Positions 1 to 9,669 of a DNA stretch of 39,306 nt are shown piece after piece (the stretch's first letter is position 1; each line of letters starts with the position of its first letter). Both the position numbers and the translations under genes were made by a program. The stretch covers positions 1-39,306 of the forward strand of contig JAUSEK010000005.1 in assembly GCA_030650275.1 (NCBI GenBank), in the 5' to 3' direction. Under the pieces are notes generated by a model. It saw only the letters and a program-made list of their open reading frames with translations, was not told the DNA's origin and did not search any database. Source of the stretch: Candidatus Omnitrophota bacterium. GTDB taxonomy: Bacteria > Omnitrophota > Gorgyraeia > Zapsychrales > Fredricksoniimonadaceae.

Positions 1-1
1 T

Positions 2-583
2 TTGGTGCAAAAACGCGGGACCTTGATGGAAGAGGCCGCGAAAGAAACCAAAGGCGCCATGGCCGCGGTCATCGGTTTTGATAAGGATCAACTGGCCGCC
101 ATTTGCCGCCAAACCGGGGCAGAGGTGGCTAATTTTAATTCCAAAGAACAGATCGTCATCACCGGCCATGCCGATAAGGTGGAAGCCGCCATTGAAGCCA
201 TTAAGGCCGCCGGCGGGCAGAAGGTGATCCCTTTGACCGTCAGCGGTGCGTTCCATTCTTCTTTGATGGCAGGCGCGGCCGAAAAATTCAAGGCCGTCCT
301 TGCCCACGCGGCTATTCACCCGACAGGTATCAAGGTGGTCAGCAATGTCAATGGCCGGCCCGGGGAAAGCGCAGAGGAAATCCGCGCCAATTTAGTCCAA
401 CAGATCACGGCGTCCGTGCAATGGGTGGCGTCCGTGGAATATATCATCAGCCAGGGCGTGACGCATTTTATTGAAATAGGCCCCGGCAAGGTCCTCAAAG
501 GACTGGTCCGCCGTATCAATTCCGATGCCGTTGTCCATAACATCGAAAAGCCCGCGGATATCGACTATGCCCATTTCCTCTAA
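2..583 (+). CDS. fabD: Malonyl-CoA:ACP transacylase, C-terminal part (cut by window start)
   Basis: This is the C-terminal two thirds of malonyl-CoA:ACP transacylase, which loads malonate onto acyl carrier protein to start type II fatty-acid synthesis in the cytoplasm. The frame is open from the first bases, so the gene starts upstream of the window and the nucleophile GxSxG motif is not visible. Family landmarks that are visible: the ferredoxin-like subdomain ending in QIVITGH, the catalytic-His segment SGAFHSSLM, a SNVNG segment, and the C-terminal IEIGPGKVL block. The stop codon overlaps the start of gatC by 17 nt. An unrelated fatty-acid gene heading a gatCAB run suggests co-transcription. 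Only the missing N-terminus prevents a full call. Confidence 0.93.
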   Translation: MVQKRGTLMEEAAKETKGAMAAVIGFDKDQLAAICRQTGAEVANFNSKEQIVITGHADKVEAAIEAIKAAGGQKVIPLTVSGAFHSSLMAGAAEKFKAVLAHAAIHPTGIKVVSNVNGRPGESAEEIRANLVQQITASVQWVASVEYIISQGVTHFIEIGPGKVLKGLVRRINSDAVVHNIEKPADIDYAHFL

Positions 584-854
584 AGACGTTCAATACATCG
601 CTGCTTTGGCCAGGATCCATATTCCTCCGGAGAAACTGGACCTGTTTTGCGCTGAATTGGGTGGCATCCTCAAATACGTTGAACAATTGCAAAAATTGAA
701 CCTGGATGATGTCAAACCCACCAGCCATGCCGTGCCTTTGACCGACGCGCTTCGGGAAGATATTGTCCGGCCGTCCCTAGACCATCAAGAAGCGCTCAAG
801 ATGAGCGTTGAGCAAAAGGACGGCTGTTTCAAAGTGCCCCTTGTCATCGAATGA
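567..854 (+). CDS. gatC: Asp/Glu-tRNA amidotransferase subunit C
   Basis: GatC is the small structural subunit of the GatCAB amidotransferase, which converts Glu-tRNA(Gln) and/or Asp-tRNA(Asn) to the amidated forms. It has the normal length of 95 residues. The product begins [17 protein letters not shown], the usual N-terminal helix of the family, which is why ATG 567 is chosen over in-frame codons further up. The C-terminal part has the typical [10 protein letters not shown] segment that wraps around GatA. It overlaps fabD upstream and gatA downstream (ATGA), so the subunits are probably translationally coupled. Its presence implies that this organism makes Gln-tRNA or Asn-tRNA indirectly. 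Confidence 0.96.
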   Translation: MPISSKDVQYIAALARIHIPPEKLDLFCAELGGILKYVEQLQKLNLDDVKPTSHAVPLTDALREDIVRPSLDHQEALKMSVEQKDGCFKVPLVIE

Positions 855-2278
855 GCCCGCATTGTTTGACCGCCCACGCGCTTCTGGACCTGTTCAAATC
901 CTCCAAGGTCACCCCTCAAGAGGTTTTTGAGGATGTCTCCGCCCGTGTTAAATTGGTGGATGCTAAAATCCACGCGTATATCCATCCGGCGCAAAAACCC
1001 TCCTTTGCCGCAGGTGCTTTTCCCATTCCCATCGGCATCAAGGACAATTTGTGCACCATCGGGGAAGAGATCACCTGCGGTTCCAGGATCCTGAAAGGTT
1101 TTCGTCCGCCCTATGATGCCGCGGTCGTTGAGAAGATCAAACGTTCCGGCGGTTTGATCGTCGGCGTTGCCAACATGGATGAATTTGCGTTCGGTTCTTC
1201 AACAGAATCATCCTGTTATGGTCCGACGTTCAATCCCTGGGACCTAAGCCGGGTGCCGGGCGGCTCCAGCGGCGGGTCCGCGGCCTGTGTGGCGGCCGAC
1301 GAGGCCGTGTGGGCTTTGGGGTCGGATACCGGCGGTTCCATACGCCAGCCCGCTTCTTTTTGCGGCATCGTGGGCATGAAGCCCACCTATGGCCGCGTGT
1401 CGCGTTATGGACTGATCGCTTTTGCTTCCAGTTTGGACCAGATAGGGCCTTTGACCAAGGATGTCACGGATTGCGCGCTGTTGATGAACATCATTGCCGG
1501 TTATGACGAGCGCGATTCTACCTCGGTCAATGTGCCAGCGCCCGACTACACCAAGGCCCTTATCAAAGATATTAAGGGCATGACCATTGCTATTCCTAAA
1601 GAGGCATTTGTGGAAGGACTTGACCCCGAAGTACGCAAGGCAGTTGAGGACGCTGTCGCGCTTTTGCGGAAACTGGGGGCAAAGATCAAAGAGGTGTCTT
1701 TGCCGCATACGCCCTATGCCGTGGCGGCCTATTACATCGTGGCCACGGCCGAGGCGAGTTCCAACCTGGCCCGTTTTGACGGGGTGCGTTACGGCTTAAG
1801 GGTTTCGCCCAAAAAAGTCCGCAAGAACGCTTTGATCGACATGATCGAGGAGACCCGCAGTCAGGGCTTCGGCAACGAGGCCAAACGCCGCATCATGCTG
1901 GGCACCTACGCGCTTTCGTCGGGATATTACGATGCTTATTATTTGCGCGGGCAAAAGGTACGCACCTTGATCAAAGGGGATTTTGACGCGGTGTTCCAGG
2001 ATTGTGACGCTGTGCTCACCCCCACATCGCCGACAACGGCTTTTAAGATAGGAGAGAAGACAAGCGACCCGCTGTCCATGTACCTGTCCGACATTTATAC
2101 CATTCCGGCGAATTTGGCCGGGGTCCCGGCCCTGTCCGTGCCTTGCGGATTTTCCAAACAAGGACTGCCGATCGGTTTGCAATTGACCGCCAAGGCCTTC
2201 GCCGAAGAAACATTGCTGCGCATCGCTTATACGTATGAACAGAATACCGAGTGGCATTTAACGAAACCAGCAATATAA
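851..2278 (+). CDS. gatA: Asp/Glu-tRNA amidotransferase subunit A (amidase)
   Basis: GatA is the glutaminase subunit that releases ammonia from Gln for transfer to the misacylated tRNA. The 475-residue length is normal. The amidase-signature catalytic set is visible: the Lys in IGIKDNL, and the Gly/Ser-rich GGSSGGSAA followed by [12 protein letters not shown], which supply the cis-Ser and nucleophile Ser. The [20 protein letters not shown] block is typical of GatA rather than other amidases. Its start overlaps the gatC stop by 4 nt. Its TAA stop lies at the foot of a perfect 20-bp inverted repeat that fills the gap before gatB. Confidence 0.98.
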   Translation: MSPHCLTAHALLDLFKSSKVTPQEVFEDVSARVKLVDAKIHAYIHPAQKPSFAAGAFPIPIGIKDNLCTIGEEITCGSRILKGFRPPYDAAVVEKIKRSGGLIVGVANMDEFAFGSSTESSCYGPTFNPWDLSRVPGGSSGGSAACVAADEAVWALGSDTGGSIRQPASFCGIVGMKPTYGRVSRYGLIAFASSLDQIGPLTKDVTDCALLMNIIAGYDERDSTSVNVPAPDYTKALIKDIKGMTIAIPKEAFVEGLDPEVRKAVEDAVALLRKLGAKIKEVSLPHTPYAVAAYYIVATAEASSNLARFDGVRYGLRVSPKKVRKNALIDMIEETRSQGFGNEAKRRIMLGTYALSSGYYDAYYLRGQKVRTLIKGDFDAVFQDCDAVLTPTSPTTAFKIGEKTSDPLSMYLSDIYTIPANLAGVPALSVPCGFSKQGLPIGLQLTAKAFAEETLLRIAYTYEQNTEWHLTKPAI

Positions 2279-2331
2279 GGTAGCACCTGCCTTCTCCTGA
2301 GAAGGCATCCCGAGAAGGCAGGTGCTACCTT
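2277..2331. repeat. Perfect 20-bp inverted repeat between gatA and gatB
   Basis: The arms AAGGTAGCACCTGCCTTCTC (2277-2296) and GAGAAGGCAGGTGCTACCTT (2312-2331) are exact reverse complements around a 15-nt loop. The loop carries a second copy of GAGAAGGC (2299-2306), so the left arm's GCCTTCTC (2289-2296) can pair with either copy. The element fills almost the whole gatA-gatB gap and includes the gatA stop codon. It has no T-run, so it is not a classical terminator. It could be a small mobile palindrome (REP/MITE type) or an RNA processing or attenuation hairpin within the gat operon. Confidence 0.85.
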
Positions 2332-2338
2332 CTGGCAT

Positions 2339-3767
<1,429 letters not shown>

Positions 3768-3775
<8 letters not shown>

Positions 3776-5090
3776 AAAACGTTTCGCGGCAGGGTTGGTC
3801 ATAGTTTTTTTATTTTCCGCCGCGACTTTGACATTATCCGCCGTCCAGGGTAAGGAAGACCTTTATTCCAAGGTTGAATTGTTCAGTTATGCTTTGACCA
3901 CGATCCAGTCCGAATATGTGGACGAAAAAACTCCCAAGGACCTCATTTACGGTTCTTTGAAAGGAATGCTTTCTTCGCTTGACCCACACAGCCAGTTCCT
4001 GGACCCGCAGGATTATAAAGACCTGAAAACCGAGACGCAGGGAAAATTCGGCGGTCTGGGCATTGAGATCACCATCAAGGACAGTTTGCTGACCATCATC
4101 ACACCCATTGATGATACGCCGGCGTGGCGGGTGGGATTAAAACCGGGGGACCGCATCGTCAAGATTGAAAAAGACCTGACCCGCGACATGACCCTCGATG
4201 ACGCGGTCAAGAAATTGCGCGGGGACCCCGGCACCGACGTGCATATCACCATCCTGCGCGAGAGCGAAAGCCTCATTAAGGATTTTACCATCACCCGCGA
4301 GATCATCCATGTGCAGGACATCAAGGATCCCCATGTGATCGAGGGCGGTATCGGGTATATCCGTTTGACCGAATTCCGGGAGGACTCCCACAAGGAATTC
4401 AGGGAAGCCATTAAGAAATTAAAAGGCGAGGGCGCCGACAGTTTGATCATTGATCTGCGCAATGATCCCGGCGGGCTTTTGAACGTCGCGATCAAGATCT
4501 CCGAGGAGTTTTTGCCGGCGGGACAAACCATCGTGTCCACCAAAGGGCGCCACGCGTCCCAGGACTCCATTGCCAAGTCCGGTAATGTCCATGGCGAATT
4601 CTTGGACTGGCCCATGGTTGTCCTCATCAATGAAGGCAGCGCTTCGGCCAGCGAGATCTTTGCAGGTGCAATGAAAGACAATAAGCGCGCGGTCATCGTG
4701 GGGGCAAAGTCGTTCGGCAAGGGGTCTGTGCAGTCGGTGATCCCGCTTCCCGACGGTTCCGGCCTGCGGCTGACCACGGCCAAGTATTTTACGCCTTCCG
4801 GCATATGCATCCATGGCATGGGCATCACTCCGGATGTGGTTGTTGAGCGTGTTTATCCGAAAGAGGAAAAAGACGACGATAAGGACAAGAAGAAGGAAAA
4901 TGGCAGGGACGACCTGGACAAGATATTCTCTGACGTCCAGAAGAAAGACGCCAAGGATGCCGCTGACAGCGTCCGGAAATCCAAAGAAGCGGATCAGAAA
5001 AAGAAAGACGATGCCGACAATCAGTTGCAAAGCGCTCTCAACGTCATGAAAGGCCTCAAGGTGTATCGCGGATTTACCGCCGATCATTGA
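3768..5090 (+). CDS. ctpA: C-terminal processing peptidase, S41 family
   Basis: This is a periplasmic or exported S41 serine protease that trims C-termini of envelope proteins. An N-terminal hydrophobic segment (residues about 6-25) acts as signal or anchor. A PDZ domain follows (GGLGIEITIKD ... GLKPGDRIVKIE, about residues 85-165). The protease core shows LRNDPGGLL, then the nucleophile Ser region NEGSASASEIFAGA (residues 288-301) and the Lys general-base region GAKSFGKGSVQ. The last 75 residues are an unusually charged Lys/Asp-rich tail, probably extended or coiled. The start overlaps gatB by 8 nt, and the stop shares one base with the next ATG. Confidence 0.95.
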
Positions 5091-5980
5091 TGGTTCGACC
5101 ACGAAAAAACCCCTCCGGCGGCAAGAACAAAAATGATCTGAAGACAACGGTCATCATTGTTCTTTTTTGTCTGGCCGCGGCACAGGCCTTTTTATTTTTC
5201 CATGCCAGGAAGCAAGGCGCTCCCGGGGCGATCAAGGCCGCGGCTGGCCAAGCCAAAATGGTCTCCGCCAAAGGCGGATCCGCCTCCGGCGGAAAGGCCG
5301 TGCCAGGATCAGCGGGCAAGATCGCTTTTATCATTGACGATTGGGGCTATGCCATGCACAATTGCAAATTCCTTAAAGAGATCACGGCGCCCCTGGCCGT
5401 GGCGGTGCTCCCCAATTTGAGGTATACGGACGACATCATGAAATGTGCCGACGTTTACGGCAAGGACATCATGCTCCATTTGCCTTTGGAGCCGTATGCC
5501 AACGGCGACCATTATCCTGACAATTATCTGATCACAACGGCCATGAAGCCCTCCAAGGTCATTGCGATGGTGGACGGGACGCTGGCCAAAATGCCTTTGG
5601 TGCAGGGGGTCAACAATCACATGGGTTCCAAGGCCACGGAGGACAGGGAGCTCATGAAGATCATTTTTAAACGCCTTAAGAAAAGGGGTTTGTTCTTTGT
5701 GGACAGCATGACAGCGCATCATTCCATCTGCGGCGAACTGGCACGGGAGATGGGCATGCCGTTCGCTTCGCGCGACGTGTTCTTGGACAATATTAACACC
5801 AGAGAAGCGATCAAGAAACAGATCATGGAGCTTGCCAAAAGGGCGCGCAAAAAGGGTTATGCCGTTGCCATCGGTCATGACCGTGCATTGACCATGCAGG
5901 TCCTCAAAGAAGAGATCCGGACCCTGGAAGACCAGGGCTTTGAGATCGTGCGCGTCAAAACCCTCCTGAAAAATCAATAA
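5090..5980 (+). CDS. Divergent polysaccharide deacetylase (YibQ-like)
   Basis: This is an envelope protein of the divergent polysaccharide deacetylase family (YibQ, formerly DUF610), often found next to CtpA-type proteases as here. One transmembrane anchor (LKTTVIIVLFCLAAAQAFLF) sits near residues 15-35, then a low-complexity Gly/Ala/Lys linker, then the NodB-like fold. Family signatures visible are KIAFIIDDWGY (Asp pair), LHLPLEP, NNHMGSKAT, LFFVDSMT and AIGHDRALTM. ATG 5090 overlaps the ctpA stop by one base and is preferred to the TTG one codon earlier. The linker is partly encoded by a tandem pair of 15-nt perfect hairpins (5264-5293). Enzyme activity is not certain for this family. Confidence 0.9.
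   Translation: MVRPRKNPSGGKNKNDLKTTVIIVLFCLAAAQAFLFFHARKQGAPGAIKAAAGQAKMVSAKGGSASGGKAVPGSAGKIAFIIDDWGYAMHNCKFLKEITAPLAVAVLPNLRYTDDIMKCADVYGKDIMLHLPLEPYANGDHYPDNYLITTAMKPSKVIAMVDGTLAKMPLVQGVNNHMGSKATEDRELMKIIFKRLKKRGLFFVDSMTAHHSICGELAREMGMPFASRDVFLDNINTREAIKKQIMELAKRARKKGYAVAIGHDRALTMQVLKEEIRTLEDQGFEIVRVKTLLKNQ
5264..5293. repeat. Tandem pair of 15-nt hairpins inside a coding region
   Basis: Two adjacent 15-nt units have identical arms TCCGCC/GGCGGA and differ only in the 3-nt loop (AAA at 5264-5278, TCC at 5279-5293). The junction forms a further palindrome. They lie in frame in the linker of the deacetylase and encode Gly/Ser-rich residues (SAKGGSASGGKA). This looks like a small palindromic repeat that has inserted where the protein tolerates it, between the membrane anchor and the catalytic domain. 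Confidence 0.75.
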
Positions 5981-5988
5981 AATTGACT

Positions 5989-6954
5989 ATGCATATTTTA
6001 GGCATTGAAACATCCTGCGACGAAACCGCGGCCGCCGTGGTCGTTAACGGACGTGACGTGCTCTCCAGCGTCGTTGCCACCAGTTTGCCGGACCACCGCC
6101 GTTTCGGCGGCATCATTCCCGAGATCGCGTCCCGCCGCCAGATCGAATGGATACAACCCGTCGTGGGCAGTGCTTTGTCCAAAGCCGGGGTGACCCTCAA
6201 AGACCTTGACGCCATTGCTGTGACGAAGTCCCCCGGACTGATCGGTTCATTGCTTGTCGGGTTGTCATTCGCCCGTGCTTTGGGCCACGCTTGCGGTAAA
6301 CCCGTCATTGAGGTTGACCACATCCATGCGCACGCTTATTCCGGTTTTTTGAATTTTTCCTCCCCCGACAGACCGTCACTGCCCGCCGTTGCCTTGGTTG
6401 TTTCCGGCGGACACTCCAGCATTTTTTATATTAAAGATCCCGCGCATTTTCAATTATTGGGCCAGACACGCGACGATGCGGCCGGCGAGGCCTTTGACAA
6501 GGTGGCGCGCATTCTGGAATTGGGTTATCCGGGCGGTCCGGCCATTGACCGTTTGGCGCAAAAGGCCGGCAGTTCGGATATCCGTTTCCCCCAGGCGCCT
6601 TTAAAAGGCACGTTTGATTTTTCGTTCAGCGGGGTCAAGACCGCGGTTTTGTATTACACGCGTGATCACCGCGCTTTGCCGCATTTTTCTTCGGCCAAGG
6701 TCGCTTATGCTTTTCAGGAAAGCGTTGTTGGAGTGCTGGCGGAAAAGGCGTTTGAGGCCTGCCGTGTCAAAAAAGTCAGGCATTTGCTCATCGGAGGCGG
6801 GGTGGCGGCCAATTCCGCTTTGCGCCGGCGTTTGAAGGACATGTCCGTCCGGTCCGGTATTGCCGTGCATATTCCGCCCATACCTTTGTGTTTAGACAAT
6901 GCCGCCATGATCGCCGGACTGGCCTATCATCTGAAACCAAAGGTTGGACGTTGA
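5989..6954 (+). CDS. tsaD: tRNA N6-threonylcarbamoyladenosine transferase TsaD
   Basis: TsaD (Kae1/YgjD) transfers the threonylcarbamoyl group to A37 of ANN-decoding tRNAs, with TsaB, TsaE and TsaC. The 321 residues match the family. Motifs visible: the N-terminal ASKHA phosphate-1 loop ILGIETSCDETAAAVV, the metal-binding HIHAHAYSGF (HxxxH), VSGGHSSIFY, the DDAAGEAFDKVAR block, and the late LLIGGGVAANSALR and CLDNAAMIAGLA segments. ATG 5989 gives the canonical N-terminus; a TTG two codons earlier is less likely. The gene follows the deacetylase after a short gap. Confidence 0.97.
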   Translation: MHILGIETSCDETAAAVVVNGRDVLSSVVATSLPDHRRFGGIIPEIASRRQIEWIQPVVGSALSKAGVTLKDLDAIAVTKSPGLIGSLLVGLSFARALGHACGKPVIEVDHIHAHAYSGFLNFSSPDRPSLPAVALVVSGGHSSIFYIKDPAHFQLLGQTRDDAAGEAFDKVARILELGYPGGPAIDRLAQKAGSSDIRFPQAPLKGTFDFSFSGVKTAVLYYTRDHRALPHFSSAKVAYAFQESVVGVLAEKAFEACRVKKVRHLLIGGGVAANSALRRRLKDMSVRSGIAVHIPPIPLCLDNAAMIAGLAYHLKPKVGR

Positions 6955-6982
6955 CAGTGTTTATAGAAAGCGTATATTGTTA

Positions 6983-7040
6983 GTAGGGGCGATCCTTGTG
7001 ATCGCCCGCATATGGGGCGAATACAAGATTCGCCCGTACA
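6983..7040. repeat. Palindromic mini-element (MITE-like double hairpin)
   Basis: This is a compact element between tsaD and the bactofilin gene. Hairpin 1 is GGGCGATC-CTTGT-GATCGCCC (6987-7007) and hairpin 2 is GGGCGAAT-ACAAG-ATTCGCCC (7015-7035). The ends GTAGGGGCGA and ATTCGCCCGTAC are imperfect terminal inverted repeats, so the whole unit is a larger palindrome with the layout of a miniature inverted-repeat element. The right end lies 16 nt before the start codon of the downstream gene, so the element forms part of that gene's 5' leader. No transposase is present nearby. Confidence 0.8.
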
Positions 7041-7056
7041 CAAGGGGGGTAATTCT

Positions 7057-7575
7057 ATGGCCTTTAACCGCCGCGATACCAAAGAAGTTGTGCAGGAAAA
7101 GATCATTGAGATCAACGCGCAGATGAAAGGGGAAATGGTTTTTTCTGAACCGGTGAATTTGAAGATCAACGGCCGTTTTTCCGGCCATCTGGATACCAAG
7201 GGCACGCTGACCATCGGTGCCAGCGCCCAGGTGGATGCCAATATTACCGGTGAGAACATTGTGGTCGCGGGCAGGGTCAAGGGCAATGTGCTGGCCAGGA
7301 AAATGCTGGTGCTGATGCCCACGTCGGTATTGACCGGGGACATTGCGACACCGAAGCTGAACATCGTTGAGGGCGCCGTATTCCAGGGCCGCTGCCAGAT
7401 GCTGGAAGATTTTTTGAACGCCGATGACCTGGCCCAGTATCTGGAAATAGAGGTTCCCGTCCTCCTGGAATTAGCGCAAGGCGGTAAGATCCCCGCGTTC
7501 AAAGAGGGGGATGTTTGGAAATTTGAGCGGGCCAAGATCGACCAGTGGGCCGTGACAACCAGGGTCAAAGCATGA
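7057..7575 (+). CDS. Bactofilin with C-terminal helix-turn-helix domain
   Basis: The product is 172 residues. Residues about 30-115 form the bactofilin right-handed beta-helix, seen as regular hydrophobic turns (LKINGRFSGHLDTKGTLTIG, ASAQVDANITGENIVVAGRVKGNV). Bactofilins polymerise into filaments that scaffold cell-envelope machinery. Residues about 125-168 (LNADDLAQYLEIEVPVLLELAQGGKIPAFKEG and onward, WKFERAKIDQW) match an excisionase/MerR-type helix-turn-helix, so this is a cytoskeletin-HTH fusion. The start ATG 7057 has the purine-rich site AAGGGGGG just upstream; an in-frame ATG at 7012 lies inside the mobile hairpin and is rejected. The stop overlaps the next gene (ATGA), which encodes another HTH protein with a membrane helix. 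Confidence 0.85.
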   Translation: MAFNRRDTKEVVQEKIIEINAQMKGEMVFSEPVNLKINGRFSGHLDTKGTLTIGASAQVDANITGENIVVAGRVKGNVLARKMLVLMPTSVLTGDIATPKLNIVEGAVFQGRCQMLEDFLNADDLAQYLEIEVPVLLELAQGGKIPAFKEGDVWKFERAKIDQWAVTTRVKA

Positions 7576-7874
7576 GCAGTCAATACATCACGGTCCGGGA
7601 GTCCGCCCAGGCCTTGGGTGTTTCCGAGAAAAAGATCACGGACCTCATTGAGGCCGGCCATTTGCAGGCCTACCGCATCGCCGACCAGTTCCTGCGTTTA
7701 AAAAGGAGCGAGGTGATGCAGGTTGGCGTCAGCGGTCAGGTCGCGCGCGAGAAGGCGAGCCACGAATACACCGCGGGCGAACGCGTCCGTGATTTCTTTT
7801 ATTTCAACGATTTTTACCTCTTCGCGGGCGTGGTCATCGCCGTACTTTTGTACATCATTTTCTTCACGTCTTAG
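7572..7874 (+). CDS. Helix-turn-helix protein with C-terminal membrane helix
   Basis: A 100-residue protein. Residues 5-50 (YITVRESAQALGVSEKKITDLIEAGHLQAYRIADQFLRLKRSEV) are an excisionase-type HTH_17 domain. The C-terminal 20 residues (YLFAGVVIAVLLYIIFF) form one transmembrane helix. It is translationally coupled to the bactofilin-HTH gene (4-nt overlap). A DNA-binding-type domain tethered to the membrane beside a polymerising bactofilin suggests a membrane-linked scaffold, or a role in positioning DNA. That is inference; the HTH may instead serve protein contacts. Confidence 0.8.
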   Translation: MSSQYITVRESAQALGVSEKKITDLIEAGHLQAYRIADQFLRLKRSEVMQVGVSGQVAREKASHEYTAGERVRDFFYFNDFYLFAGVVIAVLLYIIFFTS

Positions 7875-7888
7875 CCCCTACAAAACGC

Positions 7889-7917
7889 TTGCTAATCCTT
7901 ATTTTCTCGTCTAAAAT
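7889..7917 (+). promoter_or_regulatory. Sigma70-type promoter of tRNA-Met
   Basis: TTGCTA (7889-7894), a 17-bp spacer and TAAAAT (7912-7917) precede the tRNA 5' end by 25 nt. This arrangement is good for a housekeeping promoter. It probably also drives the glycosyltransferase gene that begins 9 nt after the tRNA. Confidence 0.55.
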
Positions 7918-7942
7918 TAACTTTCTTTAAAATTTAATTTCC

Positions 7943-8019
7943 GGCGGGGTAGCTCAGCCTGATAGAGCAATCGGTTCATACCCGATCGGTCGGTGGTTTA
8001 AATCCACTCCCCGCCACCA
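7943..8019 (+). tRNA. tRNA-Met (anticodon CAT)
   Basis: Cloverleaf: acceptor GGCGGGG/CCCCGCC, D stem GCTC/GAGC, anticodon stem ATCGG/CCGAT with loop TTCATAC (anticodon CAT), T arm GGTGG/CCACT (near-perfect) and encoded CCA at 8017-8019. The G1-C72 pair and the absence of three G-C pairs in the anticodon stem argue against an initiator tRNA. It could be elongator Met or the lysidine-modified Ile(CAU) species. Confidence 0.95.
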
Positions 8020-8028
8020 TTTCTTCCC

Positions 8029-9663
8029 ATGAAACACATCTGGATATTATCAGCCCTGTGCGGGTTTTTGTACCTTGCCGGCAATTCTTCTGTGCCGCTG
8101 ACAGATCCCGACGAAGTTTTTTATTCGCTGACCGCCCGGGAAATGTCGGCCAAAGGCGACGCACTGACCCCGTACATTTTCAACCAGCCCCAGTTCGAAA
8201 AACCAATTTTTATTTATTGGCTGTTGAACAGCGCCTGCGCATTGCTCGGCCCGACGCCTTTTTCCGCCCGTTTTTTTCCCGCTGTCTTTGCGTGGTTGGG
8301 CGTCTTGGGGCTTTACTTTCTGGCCCGTCTTGGTTTCAAGGATGAGTCCAGGGCTTTCTGGTCCGCCGTGGCCCTGGCCACCGCCGGATTTTATTTTGCC
8401 CTGGCCAAGACCGTGTTCACGGACATGGTCTTTTCGGTCTTTATTTTGTATTCTTTATTGTTTTTTTATTACGCTTTTGACCGGCCCGGCCGCAAAGGGC
8501 AAGGCATTCTCGGATTTTATTTTTTTGCCGCGCTGGCAGTCCTGACCAAAGGGCCGCTGGGGTTCCTGATCCCCGCACTGGCCGTCATTTTATTTTTGAT
8601 GTATCGCGGCCAACTCCATTGGCTGCGTGACCGGCGCGTCATGACCGGTTTCTTATTGGGCCTGGCGGTCGCTTTGCCGTGGTACGTTTTTATGTTCACC
8701 CAATACGGCAACGCTTTTATTCATGAGTTTTTTACCAATGACCATTGGCGCCGCCTCATCGAGGCCGAGCATAAGGGCAATGACCGCTGGTTTTTTTATC
8801 CAACGACCATCCTGTGGGGCATGTTCCCATGGACATTGTTTGTCGCGGCCGGTTTTGCCGGGACCTACCGGCGGTTAAAAGACCATCCCGGGGTCTTTGA
8901 CCATTTCCTTTTGAGCTGGTTTTTGGTGGTCTTTGTCATTTTTCAATGCGCCCATTCCAAATTGTCCAGTTACATCCTGCCTGTTTTTCCGGTTTTGGCT
9001 TTGCTGGCCGGGGACGTGATCGGCAGATGCGCTGCCGCGGGCAGGCAGAAGGGGGTCCGCGTGATGCTGCTGGTCACGGCAGCTTCGTTTGTGCTCTTAG
9101 GCATGGCCTTTCTCGTGCTCAGGCATTTGTATCAATCCTATGTGCCGTCGCCTTTGCCCGGGTATTTCCTGTCCGCCCTTTTTATCACGTGGGGAGGATG
9201 CATCGTGACCCTGGTCTTAAAAGAAAAGCTCAAAGAGGCATTGTCGGTGCTGGCCCTCATGGGCGTGCCTTTTTTGATCGCTCTTTTCCTGTTGCGCCAC
9301 GACCTTGAGCCCTATGTGTCTTCCTACGGCGCCGCGCAATATCTGCCGCGCCAGGAGATCTTTAAAACCACGATCCTCTCCAGCAAGCCCTACGCCCGCG
9401 GCCTGCGTTTTTACACCGGACAGGACATCGCTGTCATGGATATTAACGGCAGAAATTATTTCAGCCCGCATCCCATTCCCATTTTGAATACTTTGGATAA
9501 GCTGAAGGAATTCCTGCGGGAACAAAAACGAACATACGCGGTTTTGAAGAAAGGCGCGTATAATACGGTGTCCACGCTGGATCCGGCCCGTTTTAAGGTC
9601 ACGCTTTTGGGCCGATACGGTTTGGAATATGTCCTGACGGTGGAATACCTTGGGAATTCATAG
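8029..9663 (+). CDS. ArnT-like membrane glycosyltransferase (GT39/GT83 family)
   Basis: A 544-residue polytopic inner-membrane protein of the PMT/ArnT superfamily, which uses polyprenyl-phosphate-linked sugars to modify lipid A, glycans or proteins on the periplasmic face. The first periplasmic loop carries the acidic catalytic signature VPLTDPDEVFYSLTAREM. It is followed by KPIFIYWLL, about ten or more hydrophobic helices, the ALAVLTKGPLGFLIP segment typical of ArnT-like proteins, and a soluble C-terminal domain. The ATG lies only 9 nt after the tRNA-Met CCA, with no Shine-Dalgarno sequence visible. The gene therefore seems to depend on processing of a tRNA-mRNA transcript or on a leaderless start. 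The sugar donor and acceptor cannot be told. Confidence 0.88.
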   Translation: MKHIWILSALCGFLYLAGNSSVPLTDPDEVFYSLTAREMSAKGDALTPYIFNQPQFEKPIFIYWLLNSACALLGPTPFSARFFPAVFAWLGVLGLYFLARLGFKDESRAFWSAVALATAGFYFALAKTVFTDMVFSVFILYSLLFFYYAFDRPGRKGQGILGFYFFAALAVLTKGPLGFLIPALAVILFLMYRGQLHWLRDRRVMTGFLLGLAVALPWYVFMFTQYGNAFIHEFFTNDHWRRLIEAEHKGNDRWFFYPTTILWGMFPWTLFVAAGFAGTYRRLKDHPGVFDHFLLSWFLVVFVIFQCAHSKLSSYILPVFPVLALLAGDVIGRCAAAGRQKGVRVMLLVTAASFVLLGMAFLVLRHLYQSYVPSPLPGYFLSALFITWGGCIVTLVLKEKLKEALSVLALMGVPFLIALFLLRHDLEPYVSSYGAAQYLPRQEIFKTTILSSKPYARGLRFYTGQDIAVMDINGRNYFSPHPIPILNTLDKLKEFLREQKRTYAVLKKGAYNTVSTLDPARFKVTLLGRYGLEYVLTVEYLGNS

Positions 9664-9669
9664 AGGACC

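Noticed and set aside
7943-8019. Initiator tRNA-fMet
   Set aside because: It has a G1-C72 pair and lacks three consecutive G-C pairs in the anticodon stem, both unlike initiator tRNAs.
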